Part shown: piece after piece, positions 25,976 through 34,727 of the stretch
Layout of the letters: the number at the start of each line of letters is the position of its first letter
How positions within the stretch are numbered: the first letter of the stretch is position 1
Assembly: GCA_002418725.1 (NCBI GenBank)
Contig: DIER01000019.1
Coordinates: 2,504-66,503 of the forward strand
DNA length: 64,000 nucleotides
DNA from: Acholeplasmataceae bacterium UBA5769
GTDB lineage: Bacteria > Bacillota_I > Bacilli_A > Acholeplasmatales > Acholeplasmataceae
Direction: 5' to 3'
Position numbers and translations under genes: made by a program
The notes under the pieces: model-generated
Told to the model about the DNA's origin: nothing
The model's input: the letters and a program-made list of their open reading frames with translations, nothing else
Database searches by the model: none

Positions 25976-26899
25976 ATGGAACTAAATGTCAATCAACGTT
26001 ACACAATCGTTGCGAAAGTTGAATCCATTAACAGTGGTGCACATTTTTGTAACACCACCGTCATGACCACAGATGGTGAACACATCAATTTAAAACTCGA
26101 ATTTGAACAACTTTCTGAACTTCAAATGGGAAAAGTATACCAATTTGAAGCGTTAGCTGTTGTCAAAATTGAAGATGAACTCGTCTTAAAATGTGTGGGG
26201 ATTACACCTGCAGAAACCGTATTAACCGATGAAGCATTGGAAGAAATCCTTGAAAAATTCTATGTATATGCACCGATTCCCATGATGCAGATCAAACGTG
26301 GCATTGAATCTTATCTCAATAAGATAGAAAATGAGATTATTAAAAAAATCACGAAGACGATTTACAAAGAAAATGAAAAAAAGTTTTACTTGCATCCTGC
26401 AGCAACCAAATTTCATCATGCCTATGTCGGTGGATTATCACATCATACGTATACGATGCTGAAACTTGTTGATCCCTTTATTCATGTATATCCTTATTTG
26501 AACAAAGATCTTTTGTATGCAGGAACCATCCTGCACGATATGTCAAAGATCGATGAAATCAGTGGTGTCGATGGTGAATATACCAAAGAAGGACTTCTGA
26601 TTGGGCATTTAGTGATGCAAACCATCGATATTGATCGCGTCGCACAATCTTTTGGTTATGCGGATACAGAAGAGGTCTTAATGCTTAAACATATGATCAT
26701 TTCACATCATGGCCAGTTTAACTTTGGATCTCCTAAAAAACCACAAACTGGTGAAGCCCTCCTGTTATGGTTTATCGATACCATCGATTCTAAGTTTACC
26801 GTTTTAGGTGAATCTTTAAATGATACGGTTGAAGGTACGTTCACTCAGATGTTATCCGTGATGGATAAGATGAAGTTCTACAAACATAAGATTAAATAA
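25976..26899 (+). CDS. yhaM: 3'-5' exoribonuclease YhaM family
   Basis: A 307-residue protein with an N-terminal OB-fold nucleic-acid-binding domain (residues about 1-85) and a C-terminal HD phosphohydrolase domain. The metal ligands are in FHHAYVGGLSHH, TILHDMSK, and ISHHGQFNFGSPKKPQTGEA. YhaM degrades RNA and single-stranded DNA from the 3' end. Co-transcribed with cca; both act on RNA 3' ends. AAGGAG overlaps the end of cca. Confidence 0.92.
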   Translation: MELNVNQRYTIVAKVESINSGAHFCNTTVMTTDGEHINLKLEFEQLSELQMGKVYQFEALAVVKIEDELVLKCVGITPAETVLTDEALEEILEKFYVYAPIPMMQIKRGIESYLNKIENEIIKKITKTIYKENEKKFYLHPAATKFHHAYVGGLSHHTYTMLKLVDPFIHVYPYLNKDLLYAGTILHDMSKIDEISGVDGEYTKEGLLIGHLVMQTIDIDRVAQSFGYADTEEVLMLKHMIISHHGQFNFGSPKKPQTGEALLLWFIDTIDSKFTVLGESLNDTVEGTFTQMLSVMDKMKFYKHKIK

Positions 26900-26902
26900 C
26901 GA

Positions 26903-26930
26903 AAAAAGCACATGTTGTGCTTTTTATTTT
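26903..26930 (+). terminator. Terminator of cca-yhaM
   Basis: AAAAAGCACA / TGTGCTTTTT with loop TGT is followed by ATTTTT. Confidence 0.88.
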
Positions 26931-26942
26931 TAATGTTAAGAT

Positions 26943-26974
26943 GAAAAAAAACAGCTACCCTATGGATAGCTGTT
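26943..26974 (-). terminator. Terminator of the PrsA-like gene (minus strand)
   Basis: On the minus strand the arms AACAGCTA / TAGCTGTT are followed by eight T, just after the gene ending at 26985. Confidence 0.9.
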
Positions 26975-26984
26975 TATGTTTTCA

Positions 26985-29924
26985 TTAACCTTTAAGAATG
27001 GTGAACCATGAACCATAAAGGGTTGCGTAGTTTTGATCAAACACGCCAGCGGTAGATAACATGTATTCGTCAAGTTGACGTAAGTTAATATCGCGGATGT
27101 TTGCAAAACGTGCAGCACCAGTGTTGCTTGCAAATTCAACATCTTGAACAAGTGAGAAGATGAGTTCTCTTTGCATGAAGGTGTTCTTATAACGGTTTAG
27201 TACAGGTGTTAAGTAGTTGTTAACAGCGGTTTGTACATTCGTTGGAAGAATAACGCCTTCAGCAGATTTTTGTTCAGTTAAGTAGAACTTGATTTGTGAA
27301 GCAGTTAACGTTTCAGAATCTTCGTTATAAACATTTAATGTTTCATCATCAGAAGATACATACTTACCATCTTCATCATCAGCTGCACTGAAGACTGCAG
27401 AAGTCTTCTTGCCCATGGATGTTGCAAGAATTAAGTGCCAACCGAAATCGCTCATGACTTCGTCAAGTGCTGTTTCAGTAATCACGGTACCATAAAGATC
27501 TAATAATGGGAATTTTGCATCGTCATCTTCGATTTCTACAAGTTGTTGATGGAGAGCCATCGCACGGTTGTAGAAGACAGGATCAAGTACTGAAGAACCT
27601 GTAATGAAGTTTGATGTGTTTGTGATTTGTGAAGAAATAGTTTCAAACTTTAAGTAGAATCCGAGTTTACGGTATTCTGACCATAATTGTTCGATTTGAT
27701 AATCATATGGAGGTGTCACACTTCCACGTAAAATACGTCCCGAATTGTTGAATTCAGTTGCAATCGCTGTTAAGCCAGCAGCATGACCTGTGTAGTTACC
27801 AATACGATCGTAGACAAGTTCAACAAGATCTACTAAACCAGCTTTAATTTGTGCAACAGTTGCAGCATCAAGCTTATCTAAATAGTCTTGTGGGTTATCA
27901 GGTGTACCATCACCATTTTCATCAAAGTAAACGAGTAAGTGGCTAACATTGATTGACTTGAAGTTGTTGTATTGTAATGCAGCAAGATCAGCTAATTTTT
28001 CATAAACGGATGCATCTTGTGTGCTGTAATGAGCTTCAAGATCGTCCATGTATTGTTGTCTTAATTCTGGGTAAACGTATAATTGGTTAATCGCTTCTTG
28101 GTTGGTCTTAGAACCGAAAGCAAGAAGTAAGAAACTTTCACGACCCATGGATGCTGGGAATCCAGCAGATGCGAAGTTATTAGCTGAGAATTGGCTGATG
28201 ATATCTTCAAATTGTGTTTTGAAGGTATCCATTTCTTTAGCATCAATGGTGTACTTTGTACTTGCAAGAAGAAGCTTGTTAGAAGCTAAATCTAAAGACA
28301 AGTTGATACCATAAGATTTTTCAAGTTGTGCATAGAAATCATCCACTAAAATGTCTTTACCATCAATCGTTGCAATCACATCACCTGATCTATCTTTTGT
28401 TGTGCCCTTGTAACCATAGTTTTGTTCATAGAATGCGCGAACAACTTTGTCATAGATGTTAAGTTCTTTATCTTGATAAAGTGCAGAAACTTTTGATGAG
28501 ATATAAGTTGATGTTAACTTGCTATCAAAGATTTTACCAAACGCTTCGTCTTTCTTCGCTTGTGCAGCTTCTGTATCTGCGAATACTTTAACGTCTGGAT
28601 CTGTTTCACTTTCAACTAAAATACCTTCTTCAGTGTCGGATTCATCATCGAGCTTGTAAACGAGGTAACGTGAATTACCAAATGTTTGAACGCGTGAAGA
28701 GAAAGGTTTTTGTGTGGATAAGTCTAAGACATCATCCATTTGTGTTTCAGCAGTTAATGTGGTGTAAATATGGCCTCTTAAACTGGTGTTCATCTTTGTA
28801 AGATCATCATAAGTCAATAAAGAATTGAATGATGAACCTGCTTGAGCAACAATGGAACCATCTACAGCAACTTCAACTTTGTTTGCTGGGTTAAGGATGT
28901 TATAAATGTTAACAAATTCCGCTTTAACTTGTTCAGCGGTTAAAGCTTCATCGGGTCTACCTGTTTCACGTGTTGTGCTGATCACGTAACGTTTGTAGTA
29001 ATTTTCATAGTCGGCAACTGAAAGTTGTGAACGATCTTCACGATCGACGCCTAACTTCGATAGAAGACCTAAATCACTTAGGATGGTAACGATATGTCCA
29101 TTACCTGTAGGTGTTTCATTGTTTAAGTCGACATAACCTGGATTACCTGCAGTGATGCGGATATCAGGAATCTTGTACCATAAACCTTTTGAATCTGATT
29201 TGATGGACCCTTGGTAAAGTGCTGCGTTAGCTTCATTTAAGTTAATGAAACGAATCACAAGCGCATTGACATCGTAACGACCCACCATGCTGGTGTTATA
29301 GTAGTTGACTAAGTTTGCTTCTGAAATGAAGTTGACGTTGTCTTTATCAAGAACTTCGTCATCAAGAATGCCCTTTGCATAAGCCTTTTGAGCAACTCTT
29401 AAGATATAACGATCAAGTAGAAGAGGAATGCTTGCATAGTTTTCGTATTTACCATCTAATGCAAGGATACTGTCTTTAACACTCGCTATATTTGTATTGT
29501 TATCTAATAAGTATAGTGAGTCAACGAATTGTTCGATATTGCGTACAAAGCGTTCTGGATAGTTATTGTAATTCTTTTCTAATGTTTCTAAGTCTGCAGT
29601 ACCATGAATCGCATTGTTAATGATTTCATCAAGATACTTAAGTGTTTCTTCGTCATTTGCAAGAATCAAGGCTCTAGCGTCTGCAACTTGATCTGCAAAG
29701 ATTTTTTCATCAATCATCGTTGCTAAAACTGAAGCACCTTGCATACGCAATTGATCGTATAATTCCTTTTCCGTTACGGTGATGTCACCAATCGTCAGAT
29801 ATGCGTCATCAGAGATGCTACCGTAAGGAGTTTTGTCACCACTTTTACATGCGGCTAACGTAAGTAGACCTGCAAAAATTAGCACAAAAATTGCAAGTTT
29901 TCTTAGTGTTTTGGTTTGATTCAT
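26985..29924 (-). CDS. Very large PrsA/SurA-like peptidyl-prolyl isomerase lipoprotein
   Basis: A 979-residue lipoprotein (signal peptide ending LTLAAC, Cys26). After the anchor comes a SurA_N/PrsA-like segment (AYLTIGDITVTEKELYDQL, then ATMIDEKIFADQV). A second such segment begins near residue 515 (IATIDGKDILVDDFYAQLEKSYG). Parvulin-like fragments follow: NVSHLLVYFDENGDG and, much later, FGWHLILATSMGKK. PrsA foldases are usually about 290 residues; this one is more than three times longer and seems to duplicate the chaperone half. It probably helps fold exported proteins at the membrane surface. ATG 29924 follows AAGGAGTG; an in-frame ATG at 29951 overlaps that site. The exact catalytic competence is doubtful. 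Confidence 0.72.
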   Translation of the reverse strand: MNQTKTLRKLAIFVLIFAGLLTLAACKSGDKTPYGSISDDAYLTIGDITVTEKELYDQLRMQGASVLATMIDEKIFADQVADARALILANDEETLKYLDEIINNAIHGTADLETLEKNYNNYPERFVRNIEQFVDSLYLLDNNTNIASVKDSILALDGKYENYASIPLLLDRYILRVAQKAYAKGILDDEVLDKDNVNFISEANLVNYYNTSMVGRYDVNALVIRFINLNEANAALYQGSIKSDSKGLWYKIPDIRITAGNPGYVDLNNETPTGNGHIVTILSDLGLLSKLGVDREDRSQLSVADYENYYKRYVISTTRETGRPDEALTAEQVKAEFVNIYNILNPANKVEVAVDGSIVAQAGSSFNSLLTYDDLTKMNTSLRGHIYTTLTAETQMDDVLDLSTQKPFSSRVQTFGNSRYLVYKLDDESDTEEGILVESETDPDVKVFADTEAAQAKKDEAFGKIFDSKLTSTYISSKVSALYQDKELNIYDKVVRAFYEQNYGYKGTTKDRSGDVIATIDGKDILVDDFYAQLEKSYGINLSLDLASNKLLLASTKYTIDAKEMDTFKTQFEDIISQFSANNFASAGFPASMGRESFLLLAFGSKTNQEAINQLYVYPELRQQYMDDLEAHYSTQDASVYEKLADLAALQYNNFKSINVSHLLVYFDENGDGTPDNPQDYLDKLDAATVAQIKAGLVDLVELVYDRIGNYTGHAAGLTAIATEFNNSGRILRGSVTPPYDYQIEQLWSEYRKLGFYLKFETISSQITNTSNFITGSSVLDPVFYNRAMALHQQLVEIEDDDAKFPLLDLYGTVITETALDEVMSDFGWHLILATSMGKKTSAVFSAADDEDGKYVSSDDETLNVYNEDSETLTASQIKFYLTEQKSAEGVILPTNVQTAVNNYLTPVLNRYKNTFMQRELIFSLVQDVEFASNTGAARFANIRDINLRQLDEYMLSTAGVFDQNYATLYGSWFTILKG

Positions 29925-30056
29925 TGTGTTCACTCCTTCAATGTATTTCATACAAGCAAGTATAATATAGCATTTTTTCAGGTCTTATGCAACCACTTTC
30001 ATTTTATTCGTAAATCTCACACATTTTTATGATAAGATTAAAGAAGGTGAAGTGAA

Positions 30057-30824
30057 ATGGAAATATTCGTGCTTGCCAGCGGCTCAAAAGGGAACGCAGC
30101 CTACTTAAAAGTAGGACATGTAAAACTCTTCATCGACGCTGGCATTTCTTATCAAAAAATCAAGCAGAAGATGCTCTCTTATGAAGAGAACATTTTTGAT
30201 GTTAAAACACTACTCATTACCCATGAACACCATGATCACATCATGGGTTTAAAAATGCTCTTAAAATATGGTGCATTAGAACATGTCTATCTCACGAAAG
30301 GGACGTTAAATAGTCTACCCATCGATGTGGTTTCCCTGTTTCCTGAAACACACATTATCGAAGCGGACATCCCTTTTTCGATAGGAGATATGAAGGTGAT
30401 GCCTTTTATGTTATCGCATGATGCAGAAGAACCGGTTGGGTTTGTCATTCATGATGGCGAGCATAAAGCAGTTTTTTTAACCGATACAGGGTATGTTGAT
30501 GAAAGCTATTATCCCATGTTAACAGGTGCTGATTTTTACCTGTTAGAAGCGAATCACAACCCGTTTACCCTCTTTCAATCCGCACGTCCTTTCTTACTGA
30601 AAAAGCGTATTGTAGGTGAAAAGGGACATTTATCTAACGATGATGCGGCTAGATTGATGAATAAGCTGGTCACAAAACATAGTATTTGGGTGGTTGCCCA
30701 CATTTCTGAAGACTGTAACTGTATTGATGATATTGATGAATCTATTGTTAAAGCGTTTGATGATCCGACTAAAGTAGTGGTTTATTACGCTTTTCAAGAA
30801 GGGTTGCCGGTGATTAAATTATGA
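30057..30824 (+). CDS. walJ: Metallo-beta-lactamase-fold hydrolase WalJ/YycJ
   Basis: A 255-residue MBL-fold protein. The N-terminal LASGSKGNAAYL and the metal motif THEHHDH (near residue 58), DTGYVD, and LLEANHN match YycJ, a 5'-3' DNA exonuclease linked to mismatch repair in Bacillus. In Bacillota it lies in the walRKHIJ locus beside rlmH; here walRK are absent from the window, but the walJ-rlmH pair is preserved. It overlaps rlmH by four bases. Confidence 0.9.
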   Translation: MEIFVLASGSKGNAAYLKVGHVKLFIDAGISYQKIKQKMLSYEENIFDVKTLLITHEHHDHIMGLKMLLKYGALEHVYLTKGTLNSLPIDVVSLFPETHIIEADIPFSIGDMKVMPFMLSHDAEEPVGFVIHDGEHKAVFLTDTGYVDESYYPMLTGADFYLLEANHNPFTLFQSARPFLLKKRIVGEKGHLSNDDAARLMNKLVTKHSIWVVAHISEDCNCIDDIDESIVKAFDDPTKVVVYYAFQEGLPVIKL

Positions 30825-31264
30825 TTAAGATTATCGCCGTAGGTAAAGTGAACCAAAAAGGTTTAGATGAAAGTATGCGTTACTACTTAAAACAATGTCC
30901 CGTTAAGATTGAAGTGATTGAGGTTTTAGATGAAGCATCTGAACAAGGGAAGCACACAGAAGGTGAACGTATTCTTTCTAAAATTAAAGATACAGATGAT
31001 GTCGTGTGTTTAGCCATCTTAGGCAAAATGACATCAAGCGAAGGCTTTGCGAAGATGCTTGATGAGAAGATGACATATACTACCAAAGATATCGTGTTTG
31101 TGATTGGTGGTAGTTATGGTTTAAGTGATGATGTTTTAAAAAGAGCGAACAGTCAAATATCTTTTTCGATGATGACGTTTCCTCATCAACTCATGCGCTT
31201 AATTTTGATCGAACAAATCTACAGGGGATTTATGATCTTAAAACATCATCCCTATCATAAATAA
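30821..31264 (+). CDS. rlmH: 23S rRNA pseudouridine-1915 N3-methyltransferase
   Basis: A 147-residue SPOUT methyltransferase that modifies helix 69 of 23S rRNA. The knot region FVIGGSYGLSDDVLKRAN and the C-terminal FPHQLMRLILIEQIYRGFMIL and HPYHK are characteristic. Slightly shorter than the usual 159. Coupled to walJ through ATGA. Confidence 0.95.
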   Translation: MIKIIAVGKVNQKGLDESMRYYLKQCPVKIEVIEVLDEASEQGKHTEGERILSKIKDTDDVVCLAILGKMTSSEGFAKMLDEKMTYTTKDIVFVIGGSYGLSDDVLKRANSQISFSMMTFPHQLMRLILIEQIYRGFMILKHHPYHK

Positions 31265-31274
31265 GAGGATCCAC

Positions 31275-31895
31275 ATGAACTATATATTTTGGGATTTTAA
31301 TGGCACCATATTGGATGATGCGAGATTATGTTATGATATTTTAATTGAAATGCTAAAAGAAGAAGAAAGACCTTTGGTTACGTTTGATGAATATCTCATG
31401 ATTTTCACATTTCCTGTTGAAGCGTATTATGATAAGGTATATGACTTAAAGAAAACAAGTTTTAAAGTATTAGCCCATCGTTTTATCGAAAGATACCAAC
31501 CCAGAAGTTTGGAACTATCGCTTCATGAAGGCGTTATCGAAACAATTAAGGCTTGTGAGAAAAAAGGATATGTGAATGTTTTACTCTCCGCATCTGAAGA
31601 GAAAAATTTACATGAGCAACTTAAACATTACCAGATAGATCATTTGTTTCAACATGTTTTAGGAACTACCGATGTTTATGCAAATTCAAAAGTTATGGTT
31701 GCTAAAAAGTTCATTGAAAAACACCAGATTGATCCAAAAAACATCGTGATGATTGGTGACACATTGCATGATGCTGAAGTTGCTGAGGAAATTGGTGCGA
31801 AAATCATCATTTTCACAAAAGGACATCAACATCCATCACGCTTTGAAAAACATGAGAAAATTGACCAAATCCAAGCAATACTTGGTAAAATATAA
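31275..31895 (+). CDS. HAD-superfamily hydrolase with DxN motif I
   Basis: A 206-residue phosphoglycolate-phosphatase-like HAD protein with a helical cap. Motif I is WDFNGTILDD: the nucleophile is Asp7, but the usual second Asp (general acid/base) is Asn9. Motif II Ser is in LLSASEE, and motif IV is MIGDTLHDAEVAEEIGA. Activity as a phosphatase may be reduced or changed. It follows rlmH after ten bases and is probably in the walJ-rlmH-HAD-degV unit. Substrate unknown. Confidence 0.82.
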   Translation: MNYIFWDFNGTILDDARLCYDILIEMLKEEERPLVTFDEYLMIFTFPVEAYYDKVYDLKKTSFKVLAHRFIERYQPRSLELSLHEGVIETIKACEKKGYVNVLLSASEEKNLHEQLKHYQIDHLFQHVLGTTDVYANSKVMVAKKFIEKHQIDPKNIVMIGDTLHDAEVAEEIGAKIIIFTKGHQHPSRFEKHEKIDQIQAILGKI

Positions 31896-31919
31896 ATAAA
31901 AGACGATAAGGAGAATTTT

Positions 31920-32768
31920 ATGAGCAAAGTAGCTATTCTCGTTTGTAGTAACGCAGGACTTGATTATCTTGATTACCCTAAGGACATTCGCATTTTACGT
32001 TCTGTGATTCATTTTGGTGCAGATGAAGCTTATGATGATTATGTTCAAATGGATGCAAAAACATTTTATGAGCGTATCCAAAAAGATCCTAACGACATCC
32101 CAAGAACATCGTATGTTTCACCAGGGACCATGATTGCTTATTTTGAAGAACTTGAAAAAGAAGGTTACGAAGAAGCGTTGGTAATCACCATTTCTTCCAA
32201 ACTTTCTGGTTTATATGAAGCCGTGAAACGTATCGCCTCTGAAGTGACGATCAAAGTGACTGCTTTCGATTCCTTAACACTTGCGTATGCAGAAGCCTAC
32301 ATGGCACTTGAAGCGCATCGCTTAGCCCAAGAAGGTAAATCAGTGGCTGAGATTTTACCCTATCTTGAAAGAATTAGAGACAATGATCGGATTATCTTTG
32401 CTGTAGATACGCTTCTTTATTTGGTTAAAAATGGACGTTTATCCAAACTTCAAGGCACGCTTGGAACGATGCTTCAAATGAAACCTTTGTTGCAGATTAC
32501 CGAAGATGGCAAAGTGGAATCCCTTGAAAAAATTCGTACCATTCACAAGGCGCATCAACGCTGTTTAGAAAGATACATCGAAGAAACACAAGGTTTAAAC
32601 GTGTTAACCTATATTTCTCATGCACATGCCGATGAATATGTGGATTGGTTTAAGACAGAAATTAAAAAAGCATTCCCTGAAAGAGAAGTTGTCGTCGCGT
32701 ATTTAACCCCTGTTGTAGGCGCGCATACCGGTCCTAAAGGTATCGGTATTGGCTATATCAAATTATAA
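31920..32768 (+). CDS. DegV-family fatty-acid-binding protein (second copy)
   Basis: A 282-residue paralogue of the protein at 23332. It shows CSNAGLDYL in place of the usual D-S/T-S/T start, TSYVSPGTM, ITISSKLSGLY and PVVGAHTGPKGIGIGYI. It would present fatty acids to a FakA-type kinase, which is not in the window. AAGGAG precedes the start. A terminator follows. Confidence 0.88.
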   Translation: MSKVAILVCSNAGLDYLDYPKDIRILRSVIHFGADEAYDDYVQMDAKTFYERIQKDPNDIPRTSYVSPGTMIAYFEELEKEGYEEALVITISSKLSGLYEAVKRIASEVTIKVTAFDSLTLAYAEAYMALEAHRLAQEGKSVAEILPYLERIRDNDRIIFAVDTLLYLVKNGRLSKLQGTLGTMLQMKPLLQITEDGKVESLEKIRTIHKAHQRCLERYIEETQGLNVLTYISHAHADEYVDWFKTEIKKAFPEREVVVAYLTPVVGAHTGPKGIGIGYIKL

Positions 32769-32771
32769 CGA

Positions 32772-32793
32772 GCACCCTTCGGGGTGTTTTTTT
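32772..32793 (+). terminator. Terminator after the second degV
   Basis: CACCC-TTCG-GGGTG followed by seven T. Confidence 0.9.
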
Positions 32794-32831
32794 CTTTGAC
32801 TTAAGGATGAAACACATTTTGAATAGGGTAG

Positions 32832-32840
32832 TGCTATAAT
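32832..32840 (+). promoter_or_regulatory. Extended -10 promoter of mscL
   Basis: TGCTATAAT, 22 bases upstream of the ATG. No -35 at normal spacing is evident. Confidence 0.65.
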
Positions 32841-32861
32841 GAAATCATAGGAGGCGAACGC

Positions 32862-33344
32862 ATGAAAAAATTTGCTCAAGATTTTAAAAAGTTTATTACG
32901 AAGGGTAATGTCATGGATTTGGCTGTAGCGGTCATTATCGGTGGTGCATTTGGTAAAATCATTTCGAGTTTAGTCAATCATATATTGATGCCTGTGATTA
33001 GCTTGATTGTAGGTAAAAAGAGTTTTGAGGATATTAAAACGGTACTTAGACCGGCGGACGAACTTACAGGAGTCACAGAAAATGCGATTTACTGGGGGCT
33101 ATTCATTCAAAATGTGATTGATTTCCTAATTATCGCTTTGGTCATATTTATCATTATACGTACGTTTGCGAGAATGGGTGAACTTGCTGAAATCGCTAAA
33201 AACAAACTTCGTGAAGAAGAATTGCTGGCTAAAGCAGAAGCTGAAAAACTAGCCTTAGAAGAAGAGGCGAAGAAACCAAAACCACCAACAGTAGAAGCAT
33301 TACTAACTGACATTAAAGCATTACTAGAAAAGAAGACATCTTAA
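32862..33344 (+). CDS. mscL: Large-conductance mechanosensitive channel
   Basis: A 160-residue MscL. The N-terminal amphipathic helix (FAQDFKKFITKGNVMDLAVAVIIGGAFGKIISSLV) forms the gate with TM1; TM2 is VIDFLIIALVIFIIIRTF. The cytoplasmic tail, rich in Glu, Ala and Lys and ending LLTDIKALLEK, is longer than the usual 130-150-residue protein. It releases solutes at hypo-osmotic shock, a useful valve for a cell without a wall. AGGAGG precedes the ATG. Confidence 0.95.
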   Translation: MKKFAQDFKKFITKGNVMDLAVAVIIGGAFGKIISSLVNHILMPVISLIVGKKSFEDIKTVLRPADELTGVTENAIYWGLFIQNVIDFLIIALVIFIIIRTFARMGELAEIAKNKLREEELLAKAEAEKLALEEEAKKPKPPTVEALLTDIKALLEKKTS

Positions 33345-33350
33345 TGCAAA

Positions 33351-33388
33351 AGGGAATAGCCCATCTCATATGGCTATTCCCTATTTTT
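33351..33388. terminator. Bidirectional terminator between mscL and the dehydrogenase gene
   Basis: The long stem AGGGAATAGCC / GGCTATTCCCT is followed by ATTTTT on the plus strand and by CTTTTG on the minus strand. Confidence 0.85.
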
Positions 33389-34592
33389 ATAGTTTAGTGT
33401 TTAAGATTTGATGAAACAGTAGTTTGAAATCTTGCTTGCGATAAATATGTGGTACAGGGTAAAGTGGGTTTGCTTCTTTGTGGGCATGTGCTACCATGTC
33501 TTCTACGTATTGATCGTGAGGAACAACGATTTGTTCAGGAATGTTCATCGCAAGATTCATGGACTTGATCTTCTCAATCATGGCATGCGCTTTATCTATT
33601 TTTCGCTTTAAATGATCATTGGGATAGAGATGATCATAAAGTTTGGCTAAACGACCTTCAATATAAGGAAGCGAGTAATGAAGCACATGGGGCATGATGA
33701 TGGCGTTCGCATAACCATGTGGGATGTGATAAAAACCACCAAACGCGTGCGCAATGGCATGAATATTTCCGACATAGGCTCTTGTAAAAGCGTATCCTGC
33801 ATCATAGGATGCCTCCAAAAGATGCATTCTGTAGGATAAATTATCTGGCTCTAGATAGGAACGCTCGAGTTCATTGAATATGACGCTCATGGCATTTAGG
33901 CTTCGTTGATCTGTTTTTTTCGTTCGACCTAAACTGATCCATGCTTCCATGGCGTGTGTTAATGCATCCATACCCGTTGTCGCGGTATAAAAAGAGGGAA
34001 GGTTTTTCAGTAACGTCGGATCTAATACTGCAATGGTTGGTACTAAATGCATATCCATGATGGCATATTTTTGATTCTTTTGGGGGTCTGAAATGACAGC
34101 AGCAAGCGTACATTCAGAACCTGTACCGGCTGTTGTCGGTATGGCAATCACCGGAACTAACTTTCGATGTATTTTCAAGATACCTTTGAAATGGGCTATT
34201 TTTTTCTTAGGATAAGCGACTTTGATGCTTAACCCTTTGGCACAATCCAAAGAAGATCCACCACCAAAACCGATGATGGCATCACACCGATAGGTTTGGT
34301 ACAATTGATAAGCATCATCAATGTTTTGCACGGTTGGATTAGGTACCGTTTGATCATAAACATGCAAATGATAATGTGAATCTTGCAAAGTGGACATTAA
34401 ATGCTTAACTAGTCCGACCTTAGTCATACCTTGATCGGTCACAATCAAATAATGTTTATAGGGAAGACTTAAAAGATGTTCTTTAAGTAAAACAAGGCTC
34501 TCTTCACCTTTGATGACCATGGGTTCTCTCCAGGGAAGTAGTTTCGAAAAAAACTTTAACATGTATTGATATAGGCGGTAAAAGATGTTCAT
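33387..34592 (-). CDS. Iron-containing (type III) alcohol dehydrogenase
   Basis: A 401-residue group III dehydrogenase. The NAD-binding GGGSSLDCAKG is near residue 115, and IPTTAGTGSE is conserved. The Fe ligands are in TTGMDALTHAMEAW (Asp, His) and NIHAIAHAFGGFYHIPHG (His residues). It has an N-terminal extension of about 25 residues (YRLYQYMLKFFSKLLPW) seen in a subgroup with butanol-dehydrogenase-like members. The substrate is unknown; reduction of aldehydes formed in fermentation is plausible. AGGAG precedes the ATG. Confidence 0.9.
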   Translation of the reverse strand: MNIFYRLYQYMLKFFSKLLPWREPMVIKGEESLVLLKEHLLSLPYKHYLIVTDQGMTKVGLVKHLMSTLQDSHYHLHVYDQTVPNPTVQNIDDAYQLYQTYRCDAIIGFGGGSSLDCAKGLSIKVAYPKKKIAHFKGILKIHRKLVPVIAIPTTAGTGSECTLAAVISDPQKNQKYAIMDMHLVPTIAVLDPTLLKNLPSFYTATTGMDALTHAMEAWISLGRTKKTDQRSLNAMSVIFNELERSYLEPDNLSYRMHLLEASYDAGYAFTRAYVGNIHAIAHAFGGFYHIPHGYANAIIMPHVLHYSLPYIEGRLAKLYDHLYPNDHLKRKIDKAHAMIEKIKSMNLAMNIPEQIVVPHDQYVEDMVAHAHKEANPLYPVPHIYRKQDFKLLFHQILNTKL

Positions 34593-34653
34593 CTGGTGTC
34601 TCCTGACTTGCGATTTGTTTATATTTTAGCATGAATCAGCATAGGTATAAAGG

Positions 34654-34680
34654 AAAAGGGCAAGTAAGGCTTGCCCTTTT
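34654..34680. terminator. Hairpin downstream of pdxT, probable terminator
   Basis: The stem AAAAGGGCAAG / CTTGCCCTTTT is perfect over 11 pairs and is flanked by short A and T runs on both strands. It lies about 50 bases after pdxT on the minus strand. Confidence 0.7.
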
Positions 34681-34685
34681 ATAGA

Positions 34686-34723
34686 GAGTATTGCCCAACG
34701 GGGGGGGTGTTTGTGCAATACTC
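34686..34723. repeat. Inverted repeat enclosing a G8 tract
   Basis: The nine-base arms GAGTATTGC / GCAATACTC are perfect and flank a 20-base centre that holds eight consecutive G (34700-34707, plus strand). It starts four bases after the pdxT stop (minus strand). Such a G run is rare in this AT-rich DNA. There is no T tract, so it is not a standard terminator. Confidence 0.75.
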
Positions 34724-34727
34724 ATAC

